Program-made: the position numbers and the translations under genes
Notes under the pieces: model-generated
The model's input: the letters and a program-made list of their open reading frames with translations, nothing else
The model's database searches: none
What the model was told of the DNA's origin: nothing
NCBI GenBank assembly: GCA_050943475.1
Contig: JBMNPF010000004.1
Span: 152,807 to 216,806, forward strand
Direction of reading: 5' to 3'
From: Metaruminococcus_A sp050943475
GTDB lineage: Bacteria; Bacillota; Clostridia; Oscillospirales; Ruminococcaceae
DNA length: 64,000 nt
Part shown: piece by piece, positions 43,019 to 51,511 of the stretch
Position numbering within the stretch: the stretch's first letter is position 1
How the letters are laid out: each line of letters starts with the position of its first letter

Positions 43019-44419
43019 TCACGATTCGGAGCGGCGTCCCCGCCGGTATTGTTCATGAAGCTCCGGAGCAAACCGTTTGACCAGTCCGACCAGCTCTTCG
43101 TCACTGATGACGGTCTGGCGTTCCGCCGCGTACTCCGCATCCACCCATTCCTTGATTTTGCCCACCAGCTCAGAGCGTTTGTCCACCTTCATTTCATCGG
43201 GCAGGCGGTAAAACTGGTTGATCCAGAACGCAATGCCCGCCAGACCGGAAACATTGCTCACCGAAACAATCGCCGGACGGTTCAGCAGCTTGCCGGTGTT
43301 AAAAATGTTGTAGATTTCTTCGTCTTTGAGCAGACCGTCCGCGTGAATACCCGCCCGGGTGACGTTGAAATTCTGCCCGACAAACGGAGTCATCGGCGGA
43401 ATGTCGTAACCAATTTCACTTTGATAATAATCCGCAAGGTCGGTAATGGCAGAGAGGTCCATGCCGTCGGTCGTCCCTTTAAGGGATGCATACTGAACCG
43501 CCATTGCCTCCAACGGCACGTTGCCGGTGCGCTCCCCAATGCCGAAGAGCGAACAGTTGACGGCACAGGCGCCGAAAATCCATGCGGTTGCAGCGTTGGC
43601 AACCCCCATATAAAAGTCGTTGTGCCCATGCCACTCCAGCATCTCCGGCGGCACCTCGGAATAATGCTGCAAACCATATATAATCCCCGGCACGCTGCGC
43701 GGCAGCGAAACACCGGTGTAAGGCACGCCGTAGCCCATCGTATCACAGGCGCGGATCTTAATCGGGATATTCGCACTCTGAGACATCTCCATCAGCGCAT
43801 TGGTAAACGGCACCACAAAACCGTAAAAATCGGCGCGGGTAATGTCCTCAAAGTGGCAGCGCGGGCGCAGACCAGCCTCAATGGCATCCGACACCACCGA
43901 AAGGTAGTGTTCCAGCGCCTGCCTGCGGGTCATTTTAAGCTTGTTGAAAATGTGGTAATCCGAACAGCTCACCAGAATGCCAGTTTCTTTGATGCCGATG
44001 TCCTTAACCAGCTTAAAGTCTTCTTTGCTGGCACGGATCCAGGTGGTAATCTCCGGGAACTCATAACCCAAATCCATGCATTGTTTGAGCGCCTCGCGGT
44101 CCTTTTCACTGTAGACAAAAAATTCTGTCTGCCGGATAATCCCTTTTGGCCCGCCCAGGCGGTGCAGCATTTTATAAATTTCTACCATCTGCTCCACGGT
44201 GTACGGCGCACGGGACTGCTGACCGTCGCGGAAGGTGGTGTCGGTAATCCAAATATCCTCCTGCATGTTCATCGGCACACGGCGGTTGTTGAAAGGAGTC
44301 TTTGGAATTTCGTCATAAGGGAACATATCGCGGAACAGACGCGGTTCCCCAATATCCTGTAAGGTATAACGGTAGGTTTTTTCTTCAAGCAGGTTTGATT
44401 TTGGATTGATTTCAATCAT
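43019..44419 (-). CDS. (Homo)citrate/2-isopropylmalate synthase family, Re-citrate synthase-like
   Basis: A 466-residue HMGL-type acyltransferase that joins acetyl-CoA to a 2-oxo acid. The catalytic metal site is in ITDTTFRDGQQSR, with HGHNDFYMG supplying the His pair and CDTMGYGVPY and GIGERTGNVPLEA also conserved. The extended N-terminus (LQDIGEPRLFRDMFPYDEIP) and the absence of a LeuA-type regulatory domain fit the group that contains the Re-citrate synthase of Clostridium kluyveri. That function is inferred from recalled similarity; homocitrate synthase is the main alternative. The ATG at 44419 follows GAGGGTG; a GTG at 44428 is upstream. First gene of an operon with gntR and the MGMT gene. 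Confidence 0.8.
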   Translation of the reverse strand: MIEINPKSNLLEEKTYRYTLQDIGEPRLFRDMFPYDEIPKTPFNNRRVPMNMQEDIWITDTTFRDGQQSRAPYTVEQMVEIYKMLHRLGGPKGIIRQTEFFVYSEKDREALKQCMDLGYEFPEITTWIRASKEDFKLVKDIGIKETGILVSCSDYHIFNKLKMTRRQALEHYLSVVSDAIEAGLRPRCHFEDITRADFYGFVVPFTNALMEMSQSANIPIKIRACDTMGYGVPYTGVSLPRSVPGIIYGLQHYSEVPPEMLEWHGHNDFYMGVANAATAWIFGACAVNCSLFGIGERTGNVPLEAMAVQYASLKGTTDGMDLSAITDLADYYQSEIGYDIPPMTPFVGQNFNVTRAGIHADGLLKDEEIYNIFNTGKLLNRPAIVSVSNVSGLAGIAFWINQFYRLPDEMKVDKRSELVGKIKEWVDAEYAAERQTVISDEELVGLVKRFAPELHEQYRRGRRSES

Positions 44420-44456
44420 GGCAGGCACCCTCTATTCCATTCATTTCTTTTGTATG

Positions 44457-44468
44457 ATTGTATACAAT
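44457..44468. promoter_or_regulatory. Candidate GntR operator
   Basis: ATTGTATACAAT is a perfect 12-bp palindrome 38 bases upstream of the citrate synthase-like start. It fits the TTGTATACAA-type operators of FCD-domain GntR regulators. Flanking TTGTATGATT and TTATACGAT add imperfect half-sites. Confidence 0.6.
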
Positions 44469-44720
44469 TATACGATTTATAGTGTTATTATATTCTTTTG
44501 CAGGATTATTGTCAACAAAATTGCAGGATTGTTTTTAATTTTCTTTTTAAAAACATCTTATGAGAACAAAACGAATTTTTATCATTCTTTAAAATTCACC
44601 TCTTAAAATCTTTTTACAGTATAGGGCCATTTTCTTGAACCCTCATACCCTGTCAAATTTGTGAACCCGTTGATTACGTGATTCATCATAAAACAAAATT
44701 ACATCGGGCGATATGCAGCA

Positions 44721-44753
44721 AAAGGCGGCAGGGCAAACTGCCCTGCCGCCTTT
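44721..44753 (-). terminator. Terminator of the GT4-zincin operon
   Basis: A perfect 15-bp stem, AAAGGCGGCAGGGCA (44721-44735) and TGCCCTGCCGCCTTT (44739-44753), 40 bases past the zincin stop on the minus strand, with a short T-run. Confidence 0.75.
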
Positions 44754-44792
44754 AAACCGAAAAATAGTGGAATCCTCCCGTTTGACGCTGGA

Positions 44793-45413
44793 TTACACTC
44801 CGCCGTCGGTCTTTTCAAACACCAAAAAGCCACACGCACTGGGGTGATCCAGGAACCACCCTTTCCGGTGCCGCAGCGCCAGAAATGAAATGGTAATATC
44901 CCCGCCCGCCGCAAGAATGTTTACCACACCCAAATAAGCCAGCAGCGGACTCCCAACAAGCAGTGCAGCCAGAAAAAATCCCACACCAAGCACCAGCAAC
45001 GGCATGAGACAGCCAAGCAGGTAATGCCCGAAACGGAGTGGTTCCCGGCAGGTACAGTACGGCGTCAGAGATTTCCCCATCATCCCAAAATTGATACCGC
45101 TCCACCCATCCTTGCAAAACAGGCTCCAGGTCAGTCCGTGAAGCAGCTCATGCACTGGGACCAACGCCAAAAACAGCACGAAAAACACAAGAGGCTCCCA
45201 GGAACGTTCAAATCCCAAAAGGATTCCCCGAACCATCCCATACAGCACAAGGCAGACAATGGCAATGGGACCGGCCGTTAAAAACGCCATGACGTTTGCC
45301 TTTAACACCGAAATCACGCAGTTTATCTCCCGGTAGCCCTCCGCCCGCATCCGGGCGCGTTGCTGCTCAAATACCGCGGTGCGTTGCTGCAACGCTTTAT
45401 CGCTCCTTTTCAA
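44793..45413 (-). CDS. DUF3267 family putative membrane zincin
   Basis: A 206-residue membrane protein with four or five hydrophobic segments. The HExxH zinc motif is in VPVHELLHGLTW (about residue 88), inside a hydrophobic stretch as in intramembrane-type metalloproteases, and the C-terminal DHPSACGFLVFE matches the conserved end of DUF3267. No substrate is known. The likely start is TTG at 45413, five bases after GGAGG, which itself lies in the last codons of the glycosyltransferase gene; the two are an operon. Confidence 0.8.
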   Translation of the reverse strand: MKRSDKALQQRTAVFEQQRARMRAEGYREINCVISVLKANVMAFLTAGPIAIVCLVLYGMVRGILLGFERSWEPLVFFVLFLALVPVHELLHGLTWSLFCKDGWSGINFGMMGKSLTPYCTCREPLRFGHYLLGCLMPLLVLGVGFFLAALLVGSPLLAYLGVVNILAAGGDITISFLALRHRKGWFLDHPSACGFLVFEKTDGGV

Positions 45414-45424
45414 AGCAGCCTCCG

Positions 45425-46429
45425 CTAAAGCGACTCATAAATCGCCTTTAAATCCGCTCCAATGTTCCGAATATCCTTTTGTTTTGCCACCTCATAGCCA
45501 GCCTCGGTCAGGTCGGGCAGCTTTCCTTCCAGAATATCCCGAATTTTCTCTTCAAATTCATCCACACCGGTGGCTTTGTAGACGTTTACGCCATCGGCAA
45601 ACCAACCTTCATAGATGGGAATGTCGCGGATAAGCACCTTTTGCTTTGCCGCAAGGGCCTCCAGAAGCACAATTCCCTCGGTCTCCTCAAAGGTGGGGAA
45701 CAAAAACAGATCCGCGCCGTAATAGGCGGTGCGGAGCACCTCCGGCTCCACATAGCCCGCAAAGCAGAGGTTTGGGAGCTTTACCTTGAGCGCTTCCCGT
45801 ATTTTCTGCGGAATGAGCTTGGGGTCGGTGTAGCCAAACCAAATAAATTTATATTCCGGCATCCGTTTGGCGAGCTCAACAAAATCAAGAATTCCTTTGC
45901 GCTCGATGTATAACCCGACCGCCATAACAATCCGATCTTCTTTGGAATACCCAAATTTTTCGCGGAAGGCACTGCCATCCTCCCCCTCCGGCCGCTCATA
46001 AAAGGAGAGCTCAATCCCATTGGAGACCGCTGTAATCGGCTTTTGAATGCCATATCCCTCCAGCAGCGCTTTGGAGTACGGTGTCGGCGTGACAATGTGA
46101 TCACCGAGGGAATAGGAACTCACCAGCCATTTTTTAAAAAGCGGAGCAATCTGGTTGGAGAGCAGAAAGGAATTGCGAAAATCCTCTTCGGTGGAATGCG
46201 CATGGTAAACCACCTTTTTGCCCTGCCGGTGCGCTTTGCGCGCCAGACGGCGGGATTTTAAGCCATAGGTGTTGATGTGCACAATGTCATAATCATCTTT
46301 TTGATCCAGCGTATACGGTACGCCGGCGTACTCCAGCGCCTTCATCTGGTGCCGGATAGCTCGTCCAAGCCCGGATTTGGATACATATTTTAATCCTTCG
46401 GTATACAGTAGAACCTTCAAATCCATCAC
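45425..46429 (-). CDS. Glycosyltransferase, GT4 family
   Basis: A roughly 334-residue retaining glycosyltransferase with a GT-B fold. The N-terminal half holds HINTYGLKSRRLAR and YHAHSTEEDFRNS; the C-terminal nucleotide-sugar domain has AVGLYIERKGILDF and the EX7E motif PTFEETEGIVLLEALA. It resembles Firmicutes enzymes that glucosylate diacylglycerol (MgdA-type), so a membrane glycolipid role is a reasonable guess. A TTGCTT-N17-TATAAT promoter overlaps the in-frame ATG at 46450 and rules it out. The ATG at 46429 or the TTG at 46423, just after AAAGGGTGATGGA, is the real start. Confidence 0.85.
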   Translation of the reverse strand: MMDLKVLLYTEGLKYVSKSGLGRAIRHQMKALEYAGVPYTLDQKDDYDIVHINTYGLKSRRLARKAHRQGKKVVYHAHSTEEDFRNSFLLSNQIAPLFKKWLVSSYSLGDHIVTPTPYSKALLEGYGIQKPITAVSNGIELSFYERPEGEDGSAFREKFGYSKEDRIVMAVGLYIERKGILDFVELAKRMPEYKFIWFGYTDPKLIPQKIREALKVKLPNLCFAGYVEPEVLRTAYYGADLFLFPTFEETEGIVLLEALAAKQKVLIRDIPIYEGWFADGVNVYKATGVDEFEEKIRDILEGKLPDLTEAGYEVAKQKDIRNIGADLKAIYESL

Positions 46430-46451
46430 CCTTTTATTTGTTGTTTCCATT

Positions 46452-46480
46452 ATAACGGTTCATCGCCCCAAAAGCAACTG
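46452..46480 (-). promoter_or_regulatory. Promoter of the GT4-zincin operon
   Basis: On the minus strand TTGCTT, a 17-base spacer and TATAAT, whose end touches the in-frame ATG at 46450. Coordinates are approximate by a few bases. Confidence 0.6.
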
Positions 46481-46676
46481 CCCGGGTGGCAGCGCCCATT
46501 TCTCAATGTATACGGAAGGCTTTCCCGGTTTGTTTTTGCATAAAGAGGTTGAATTTTTCATAGCATGGGTGTATAATTTAAACCAATCGTAGATATTATG
46601 TCAGTTTTTTGTTCTATTTTATGACCCTTGTTTGTGTGATTTCTCCATAAAAGTAGTAGATTTTCTATTTTCCTTG

Positions 46677-46685
46677 TGGTACAAT
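46677..46685 (+). promoter_or_regulatory. Extended -10 promoter of the GH43-YesN-YesM operon
   Basis: TGGTACAAT is an extended -10 element. The first in-frame ATG (46684) lies inside it, so translation starts at 46750. Confidence 0.55.
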
Positions 46686-46749
46686 GGGGTTATCTCTTTG
46701 GGTAAACCCTGTTAAAAATAATGAAAATAAACAAGAAAGGACTACTAAC

Positions 46750-48306
46750 ATGATCCAGAACCCCGTATTGACCGGATTTCACGCAGACCCTTCCATGATC
46801 TGCGTTGACGGCACTTTCTATGTTGCAAACTCTACCTTTGAGTACTTCCCCGGTGTGCGCATCAGCGCCTCCAAAGACCTCGCGAACTGGGAGTGTGTTG
46901 CCACCCCGCTTGACCGTACCGATTTTCTTGACATGCAGGGCAATGTCGAGTCCGCAGGCATCTGGGCGCCGTGCTTAACCTATCACAACGATATGTTCTA
47001 CCTGGTTTTCACCGATGTGAAAGCCTGGAAACACCTTCCGTTCAAGGATACCCACAACTACATCACCACAGCGCGGGACATCAAAGGCCCGTGGAGCGAG
47101 CCGGTCTACATCAACAGCAGCGGCTTTGACCCGTCTCTCTTCCACGATGATGACGGCCGTAAGTATTTCGTCAACATGGAGTGGGATTTCCGCAAGCCGA
47201 ACCCGGATACCTTCTCTGGCATTCTGGTCACCGAGCTTGATCCGATCACTTTGGAGCCGATTTCGGAACCGCGCAAGGTCTTTAAGGGTTCGGATCACAA
47301 ATGGGTAGAAGGCCCGCACATTTATAAAAAAGACGGCTGGTATTATATGATTGTTGCGGAGGGCGGTACTTTCTACGGCCATGCCGCTACCGTTGCCCGT
47401 TCCAAAAACATCTACGGTCCGTATGAAATGCATCCGAACACCTTCCTGCTCACAACCAAGGACGCGCCGGATTCTCCCATTCAGAAATGTGGCCACGCCA
47501 GCTGGTGCCAGGGCCCGGACGGCCGTTGGTTTACTGCTTTCCTTTGCTCCCGCCCCTATTACAACAAACGCTGCGTCTTAGGGCGCGAGACCTCCATTAA
47601 CGAGATGGTCTGGGTCAACGACTGGCCGTATCTGAAAAACATGACCGTTGTTCCGGACGCTGAATTTGAAGGTTACGGAGAGAAGCACGAACAGAAATTC
47701 TTTGACTACACCTTTGGTACCGATGAATTCTACCGGGAATTCAACTCCCTGCGTGTTCCCTGTGCACATCAGGTCGGCCCGGACAACACGCTGCGCATCT
47801 ACGGCGGCGAGTCGCTTTACTCCAATCAGCGCCAGAACATGTTGGTCCGCCGCCAGATGCATATGGATTTCCAGGCGACCACCTGTCTGACCAATCCGAA
47901 CCGCCACTTTAAAAAATTCGGCGGGTTGCTCTACCGTTATGACGAGCTCAGCCAGTACCTCCTCAAGGTCGCTTACGACGAAGTGAAGGACTGCCAGACC
48001 ATCAGCATCATGAGCTTTAAGCAGCGTGCTTTTGAGATGCCGCTCGGCGAAAACGAAATTGAAATCCCCAAGGATGTTAAGAAGGTTTGGCTGCGTGTCA
48101 CCGCGCACAAAGAAACCGCTCGCTTCTCCTACTCCTTTGACGGTGAAAACTTTACCGAAATTGACTACGACATTGATACCACCGTCCTCTCTGATGACTT
48201 CAACACCGGCTTTACCGGCGCGTTCATCGGTATGTATGCGGCGGATTTGGAGTACAATGAATCCTCCTACGTCGATTTCCACAGCTTTACCTATGAAGTT
48301 CTCTAA
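46750..48306 (+). CDS. GH43 beta-xylosidase/alpha-L-arabinofuranosidase (copy 1)
   Basis: A 518-residue inverting glycosidase without signal peptide, acting on imported xylo- or arabino-oligosaccharides. The five-bladed propeller carries the catalytic triad: Asp13 in GFHADPSM (base), Asp127 in SSGFDPSLFHDDDG (pKa modulator) and Glu187 in KWVEGPHIYKK (acid). The C-terminal 200 residues are the beta-sandwich found in subfamilies 11 and 12. The ATG at 46750 follows GAAAGGA. It is the first gene of an operon with a YesN/YesM-type two-component system 51 bases downstream, so the enzyme is made together with the sensor that probably responds to its substrate. Confidence 0.93.
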   Translation: MIQNPVLTGFHADPSMICVDGTFYVANSTFEYFPGVRISASKDLANWECVATPLDRTDFLDMQGNVESAGIWAPCLTYHNDMFYLVFTDVKAWKHLPFKDTHNYITTARDIKGPWSEPVYINSSGFDPSLFHDDDGRKYFVNMEWDFRKPNPDTFSGILVTELDPITLEPISEPRKVFKGSDHKWVEGPHIYKKDGWYYMIVAEGGTFYGHAATVARSKNIYGPYEMHPNTFLLTTKDAPDSPIQKCGHASWCQGPDGRWFTAFLCSRPYYNKRCVLGRETSINEMVWVNDWPYLKNMTVVPDAEFEGYGEKHEQKFFDYTFGTDEFYREFNSLRVPCAHQVGPDNTLRIYGGESLYSNQRQNMLVRRQMHMDFQATTCLTNPNRHFKKFGGLLYRYDELSQYLLKVAYDEVKDCQTISIMSFKQRAFEMPLGENEIEIPKDVKKVWLRVTAHKETARFSYSFDGENFTEIDYDIDTTVLSDDFNTGFTGAFIGMYAADLEYNESSYVDFHSFTYEVL

Positions 48307-48357
48307 TTCTGAAGCAGGCGCGTTTTAATGCCGCCGCTTGGAAAGGCAGGTGATAAA

Positions 48358-49188
48358 ATGACTACGTTGGTAATCGCAGATGATGAACACTTGATCCGGC
48401 AAGGCTTGAATTCCCTCAACTGGGAATCGGTCGACGTCAAGGTTGTCGGCACAGCCTCCCATGGCGTGGAATGCTGGAACATGGTTGAAGAGCTTAAACC
48501 GGATATTCTGCTGACAGACATTCACATGCAGGGTTATAAGGGCACCGAAATTGCCCACATGATTAAGGAAAAGGGCCTTTTGACCAAGGTCATTTTTCTC
48601 ACCGGCTACAAGGATTTTGAATACGCCAGAGAAGCCGTTGAACTAGGTGTGGTCGCATTTGTACTCAAGCCTTCCGACCCGAATGAGATTTTTGAAGCGG
48701 TAAATAAGGCGAAAATTCAAATTGAACAAACCAACCTGATTATGAGCGAGCAAAGCTCGCTCATGCGTCAGGTCAAAGAAAATCAGATGGCGTTGTTTGA
48801 CAAACTGCTTCCCAATGAGGAAATGTTGAAAAACGAGACGGTCAAGCAGCTCATCCAGTACTTAAAAAGCCATTATTCTGAGGAGATCACCCTCGGTTCG
48901 GCGAGTGAAATTGTACATCTTTGTCCGGTTTACCTGAGCCGGCTGGTCAAAAAGGAGACCGGAAATACATTTCTTGAAATTCTCACCCGTGTACGGATGG
49001 AACAGGCGTGTAATATGCTCCGGGACCCGAACAACAAGATTTACGAAATTGCACTTGCTGTTGGCATTAAGGACTCCAAATATTTCAGCCAGATCTTCAA
49101 ACGTTATTATGGCATGACGCCGGTTGAATTCCGGCAAAATTTGCTCAACAACATCAATCCTCTGGAAGTTGGTGTCAGCGAACGATGA
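48358..49188 (+). CDS. YesN-type response regulator, REC-AraC
   Basis: A 276-residue regulator. The receiver domain (1-120) has the acidic pair Asp8/Asp9, phosphoacceptor Asp54 in LLTDIHM and Lys104 in FVLKPSD. After a linker, the AraC/XylS DNA-binding domain (about 170-270) contains two helix-turn-helix units, the second ending in DSKYFSQIFKRYYGMTPVEFRQ. This class normally activates nearby sugar ABC transporter genes by binding direct repeats next to the -35. The ATG at 48358 follows AGGCAGGTGAT; the open frame to 48328 is not needed. Its end overlaps the sensor kinase gene by four bases. Confidence 0.94.
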   Translation: MTTLVIADDEHLIRQGLNSLNWESVDVKVVGTASHGVECWNMVEELKPDILLTDIHMQGYKGTEIAHMIKEKGLLTKVIFLTGYKDFEYAREAVELGVVAFVLKPSDPNEIFEAVNKAKIQIEQTNLIMSEQSSLMRQVKENQMALFDKLLPNEEMLKNETVKQLIQYLKSHYSEEITLGSASEIVHLCPVYLSRLVKKETGNTFLEILTRVRMEQACNMLRDPNNKIYEIALAVGIKDSKYFSQIFKRYYGMTPVEFRQNLLNNINPLEVGVSER

Positions 49189-50963
49189 TTCGATCATTCA
49201 TTCGCCGTGTGAAACAGTCATTTTTGGACCTGCAAATCCGCAAAAAACTTCTGCTTTCGTTTGCCGTGTTGATTGCGCTGCCGGTTACATTAATGGCTGT
49301 TTTTTACTTGACGAATTCCAAAGTCATTTTGGAGCGAAAGTCGTCCAATTATACGGCAGATATCCTCACGGAACTGTGTAAAAACATTGAGAACACCTCC
49401 AGCGCGCTGGACTCCGCCTATGTTCAGCTCACCAACAATGAAGGTGTCCAGCGTATGCTGACTGCTATTGCACAAAATGAACATTTCTCGCTGGATGACA
49501 ACAGCATTGACGCCGCTCTGCGCGACGTTATGTATGGCCATTCCAGTGTAAATTCCATTTACCTGCTCACTTATGATGACCCCTCGCTCTGCTTTTCGGT
49601 TCCACAGGGTACCAGCCCGGAAATTACCGAGGAATCCCTTGCCATTATTGATAACAATCCTTACAATGCCTCCTGGCTCAATTTAAAGCCGGGCATGGTC
49701 ACCTATGGAAGGGTTATTTACTCTACCAAAAGCCTTACGCCGCTTGGGTACCTCATAGTGAATATGCCTGAGGAAAGCCTATTCAAAATATACAGTGACA
49801 TTTCTCTCTACAAAGACGGTGGTATCTTTATCACCGATCACTCTGGCATCATCCTCAGCCACGAGGATAAGTCGCTGCTGTATTCCCAGGTAGGGCCGGA
49901 TTATCTCACTTTTATTCACGATCCCAGTGACACGCCTTTTTCTCTGCGGAGCATTGATGGAGAAAACTATTATATCGCCTGTAAATCCCTGAACCAAGGG
50001 CAATGGTATTTGTTTTATCAAATCAGCGCTTACGACTTTGAAAAGGACTTCTTTACCCTGACTCAGGTCTTTTTTGTAATTACGCTGGTTATTTTAATTT
50101 TAACGCTGACTGTTTCGGTATTCCTTGCAAAATCCATTTCTGACCCCATTAGTAAGCTCACTGTAAGTGTACAGAAGGTCCAAAACGGCGATTTTAACAT
50201 TCACAACGATTACTCTTCAAAGGACGAAGTCGGCCTTTTGAGCGATAGCTTCAACGCCATGATTGACAACACCAACGAGCTTATTCAGACTATTTATCAA
50301 AAGGAATTGCTCAAGCAGCAGGCCGAGCTCAAATATCTGCAATTTCAAATTAATCCGCATTTTCTCTACAATACTTTGGAAACCATCAACTGGATTTCCC
50401 GTATCCGCGGTGTTCCCGAAGCTGGAGAAATTGCAAAAGCGCTTGGCGATCTGATGCGTGAAGGACTGCGCGACGATGATTTTGTCACCATTGAACGCGA
50501 AATCAAAAACGTACAAAACTACCTTTTGATTCAAAAGTACCGTTATGGTGATAAAATTGATGTAACCATCAACATTGAACCGAGCATTACCCAAGTTAAA
50601 ACCCCAAAATTCATTCTACAACCCATCATTGAAAACGCCATCAGCCATGGTGTGGACCCCAAAATTGAGGGCGGAAAAATCAGCATTTTTGGAGGCTGCG
50701 ATGGCAGGGACATTCTTATCACCATCGAAGATGACGGTGTTGGTATACCGCCGGATAAACTGCGTAATCTGCTCAATGAAAACCTGCGAAAAAACCAGGA
50801 GAACAGCAGGCATACCCATATTGGGCTTTTAAATGTCCATAAACGGCTTCAGCTCTCCTTTGGCCCGCAGTATGGGCTTGTTATCCATAGTGAGGTCGGT
50901 GTTGGTACAGTCGTTACCATACGACTTCCACACGACGTACCAGAACCTCCCCCGCAAAATTAG
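49185..50963 (+). CDS. YesM-type sensor histidine kinase
   Basis: A 592-residue membrane kinase. One helix at about 22-42 and another at about 290-312 enclose a 250-residue extracellular sensor region of the Cache type. A HAMP linker with the usual SISDPISKL comes next, followed by the His_kinase domain with LQFQINPHFLYNTLE (His392 is the phosphoacceptor) and a C-terminal ATPase domain with IIENAISHGV (N box), EDDGVGIPPDKL (G1) and GVGTVVTIRLP (G2). It is translationally coupled to the response regulator. Most likely it senses an extracellular sugar, perhaps with one of the binding proteins encoded downstream on the other strand. Confidence 0.94.
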   Translation: MIRSFIRRVKQSFLDLQIRKKLLLSFAVLIALPVTLMAVFYLTNSKVILERKSSNYTADILTELCKNIENTSSALDSAYVQLTNNEGVQRMLTAIAQNEHFSLDDNSIDAALRDVMYGHSSVNSIYLLTYDDPSLCFSVPQGTSPEITEESLAIIDNNPYNASWLNLKPGMVTYGRVIYSTKSLTPLGYLIVNMPEESLFKIYSDISLYKDGGIFITDHSGIILSHEDKSLLYSQVGPDYLTFIHDPSDTPFSLRSIDGENYYIACKSLNQGQWYLFYQISAYDFEKDFFTLTQVFFVITLVILILTLTVSVFLAKSISDPISKLTVSVQKVQNGDFNIHNDYSSKDEVGLLSDSFNAMIDNTNELIQTIYQKELLKQQAELKYLQFQINPHFLYNTLETINWISRIRGVPEAGEIAKALGDLMREGLRDDDFVTIEREIKNVQNYLLIQKYRYGDKIDVTINIEPSITQVKTPKFILQPIIENAISHGVDPKIEGGKISIFGGCDGRDILITIEDDGVGIPPDKLRNLLNENLRKNQENSRHTHIGLLNVHKRLQLSFGPQYGLVIHSEVGVGTVVTIRLPHDVPEPPPQN

Positions 50964-50968
50964 TTTGG

Positions 50969-51000
50969 CCTCCCTGCACACAGCAGGGAGGATTTTTTTT
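50969..51000 (+). terminator. Terminator of the GH43-YesN-YesM operon
   Basis: CCTCCCTGC (50969-50977) pairs with GCAGGGAGG (50983-50991), followed by A and eight T. Confidence 0.92.
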
Positions 51001-51009
51001 ATTCCATTA

Positions 51010-51052
51010 AATACAAAAAAGAAAAAAGAAGCACCTGTGCTTCCACAGGTGC
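51010..51052 (-). terminator. Terminator of the permease operon
   Basis: GCACCTGTG (51031-51039) pairs with CACAGGTGC (51044-51052). On the minus strand it is followed by TTCTTTTTTCTTTTTT. It is about 460 bases past the last permease gene. Confidence 0.7.
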
Positions 51053-51511
51053 AAAAATAAATTATAGTGTTATTAATCCCAAGCCGGAAAAGGAGGTTAT
51101 AACTTTACCGGTGGTGGATAAACAAGAAATAATATAAGCCAAGCTGCTGAAATCTTTGCATTTCTTAGGCATTCATTCGGTTTCCAAACACATAAAACTG
51201 CATACGAGGAAATAGAAGTCAAGCCCCAAATGCAGCTTATACTGTTTTTACCGCACTGCTTTCAATGAGAACTTCCATAAAACAGCGCCTTAATTCCTTA
51301 ACCAATTACTCTTTGAATCAAATAAAGCATAGAAACAGGAGATTTACCACACTTTTTACTGCAATTTTTAGAATTCAGACAAATCCAATGAGAACAATTT
51401 CACACATTGAACTCATTTACTTTTTATAAGAATTCCGATACAAAGCAGCATTAAGATGAAGCATATAAATCTCCTGTTCATAATGCATATTATATTGTCA
51501 TTTGAAACCGA

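Larger units (their letters stand above)
44420..44792. other. Intergenic region upstream of the citrate synthase-like operon
   Basis: AT-rich region with the candidate GntR operator (44457-44468) and the zincin-gene terminator (44721-44753). No gene is supported. Confidence 0.5.
50964..51511. other. Intergenic region between the two convergent halves of the sugar locus
   Basis: Contains the terminator of the GH43-YesN-YesM operon (50969-51000) and that of the permease operon (51031-51052). The remaining 450 bases are AT-rich with an isolated AAAGGAGG near 51090 but no start codon at a usable distance; no gene is supported. Confidence 0.5.
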
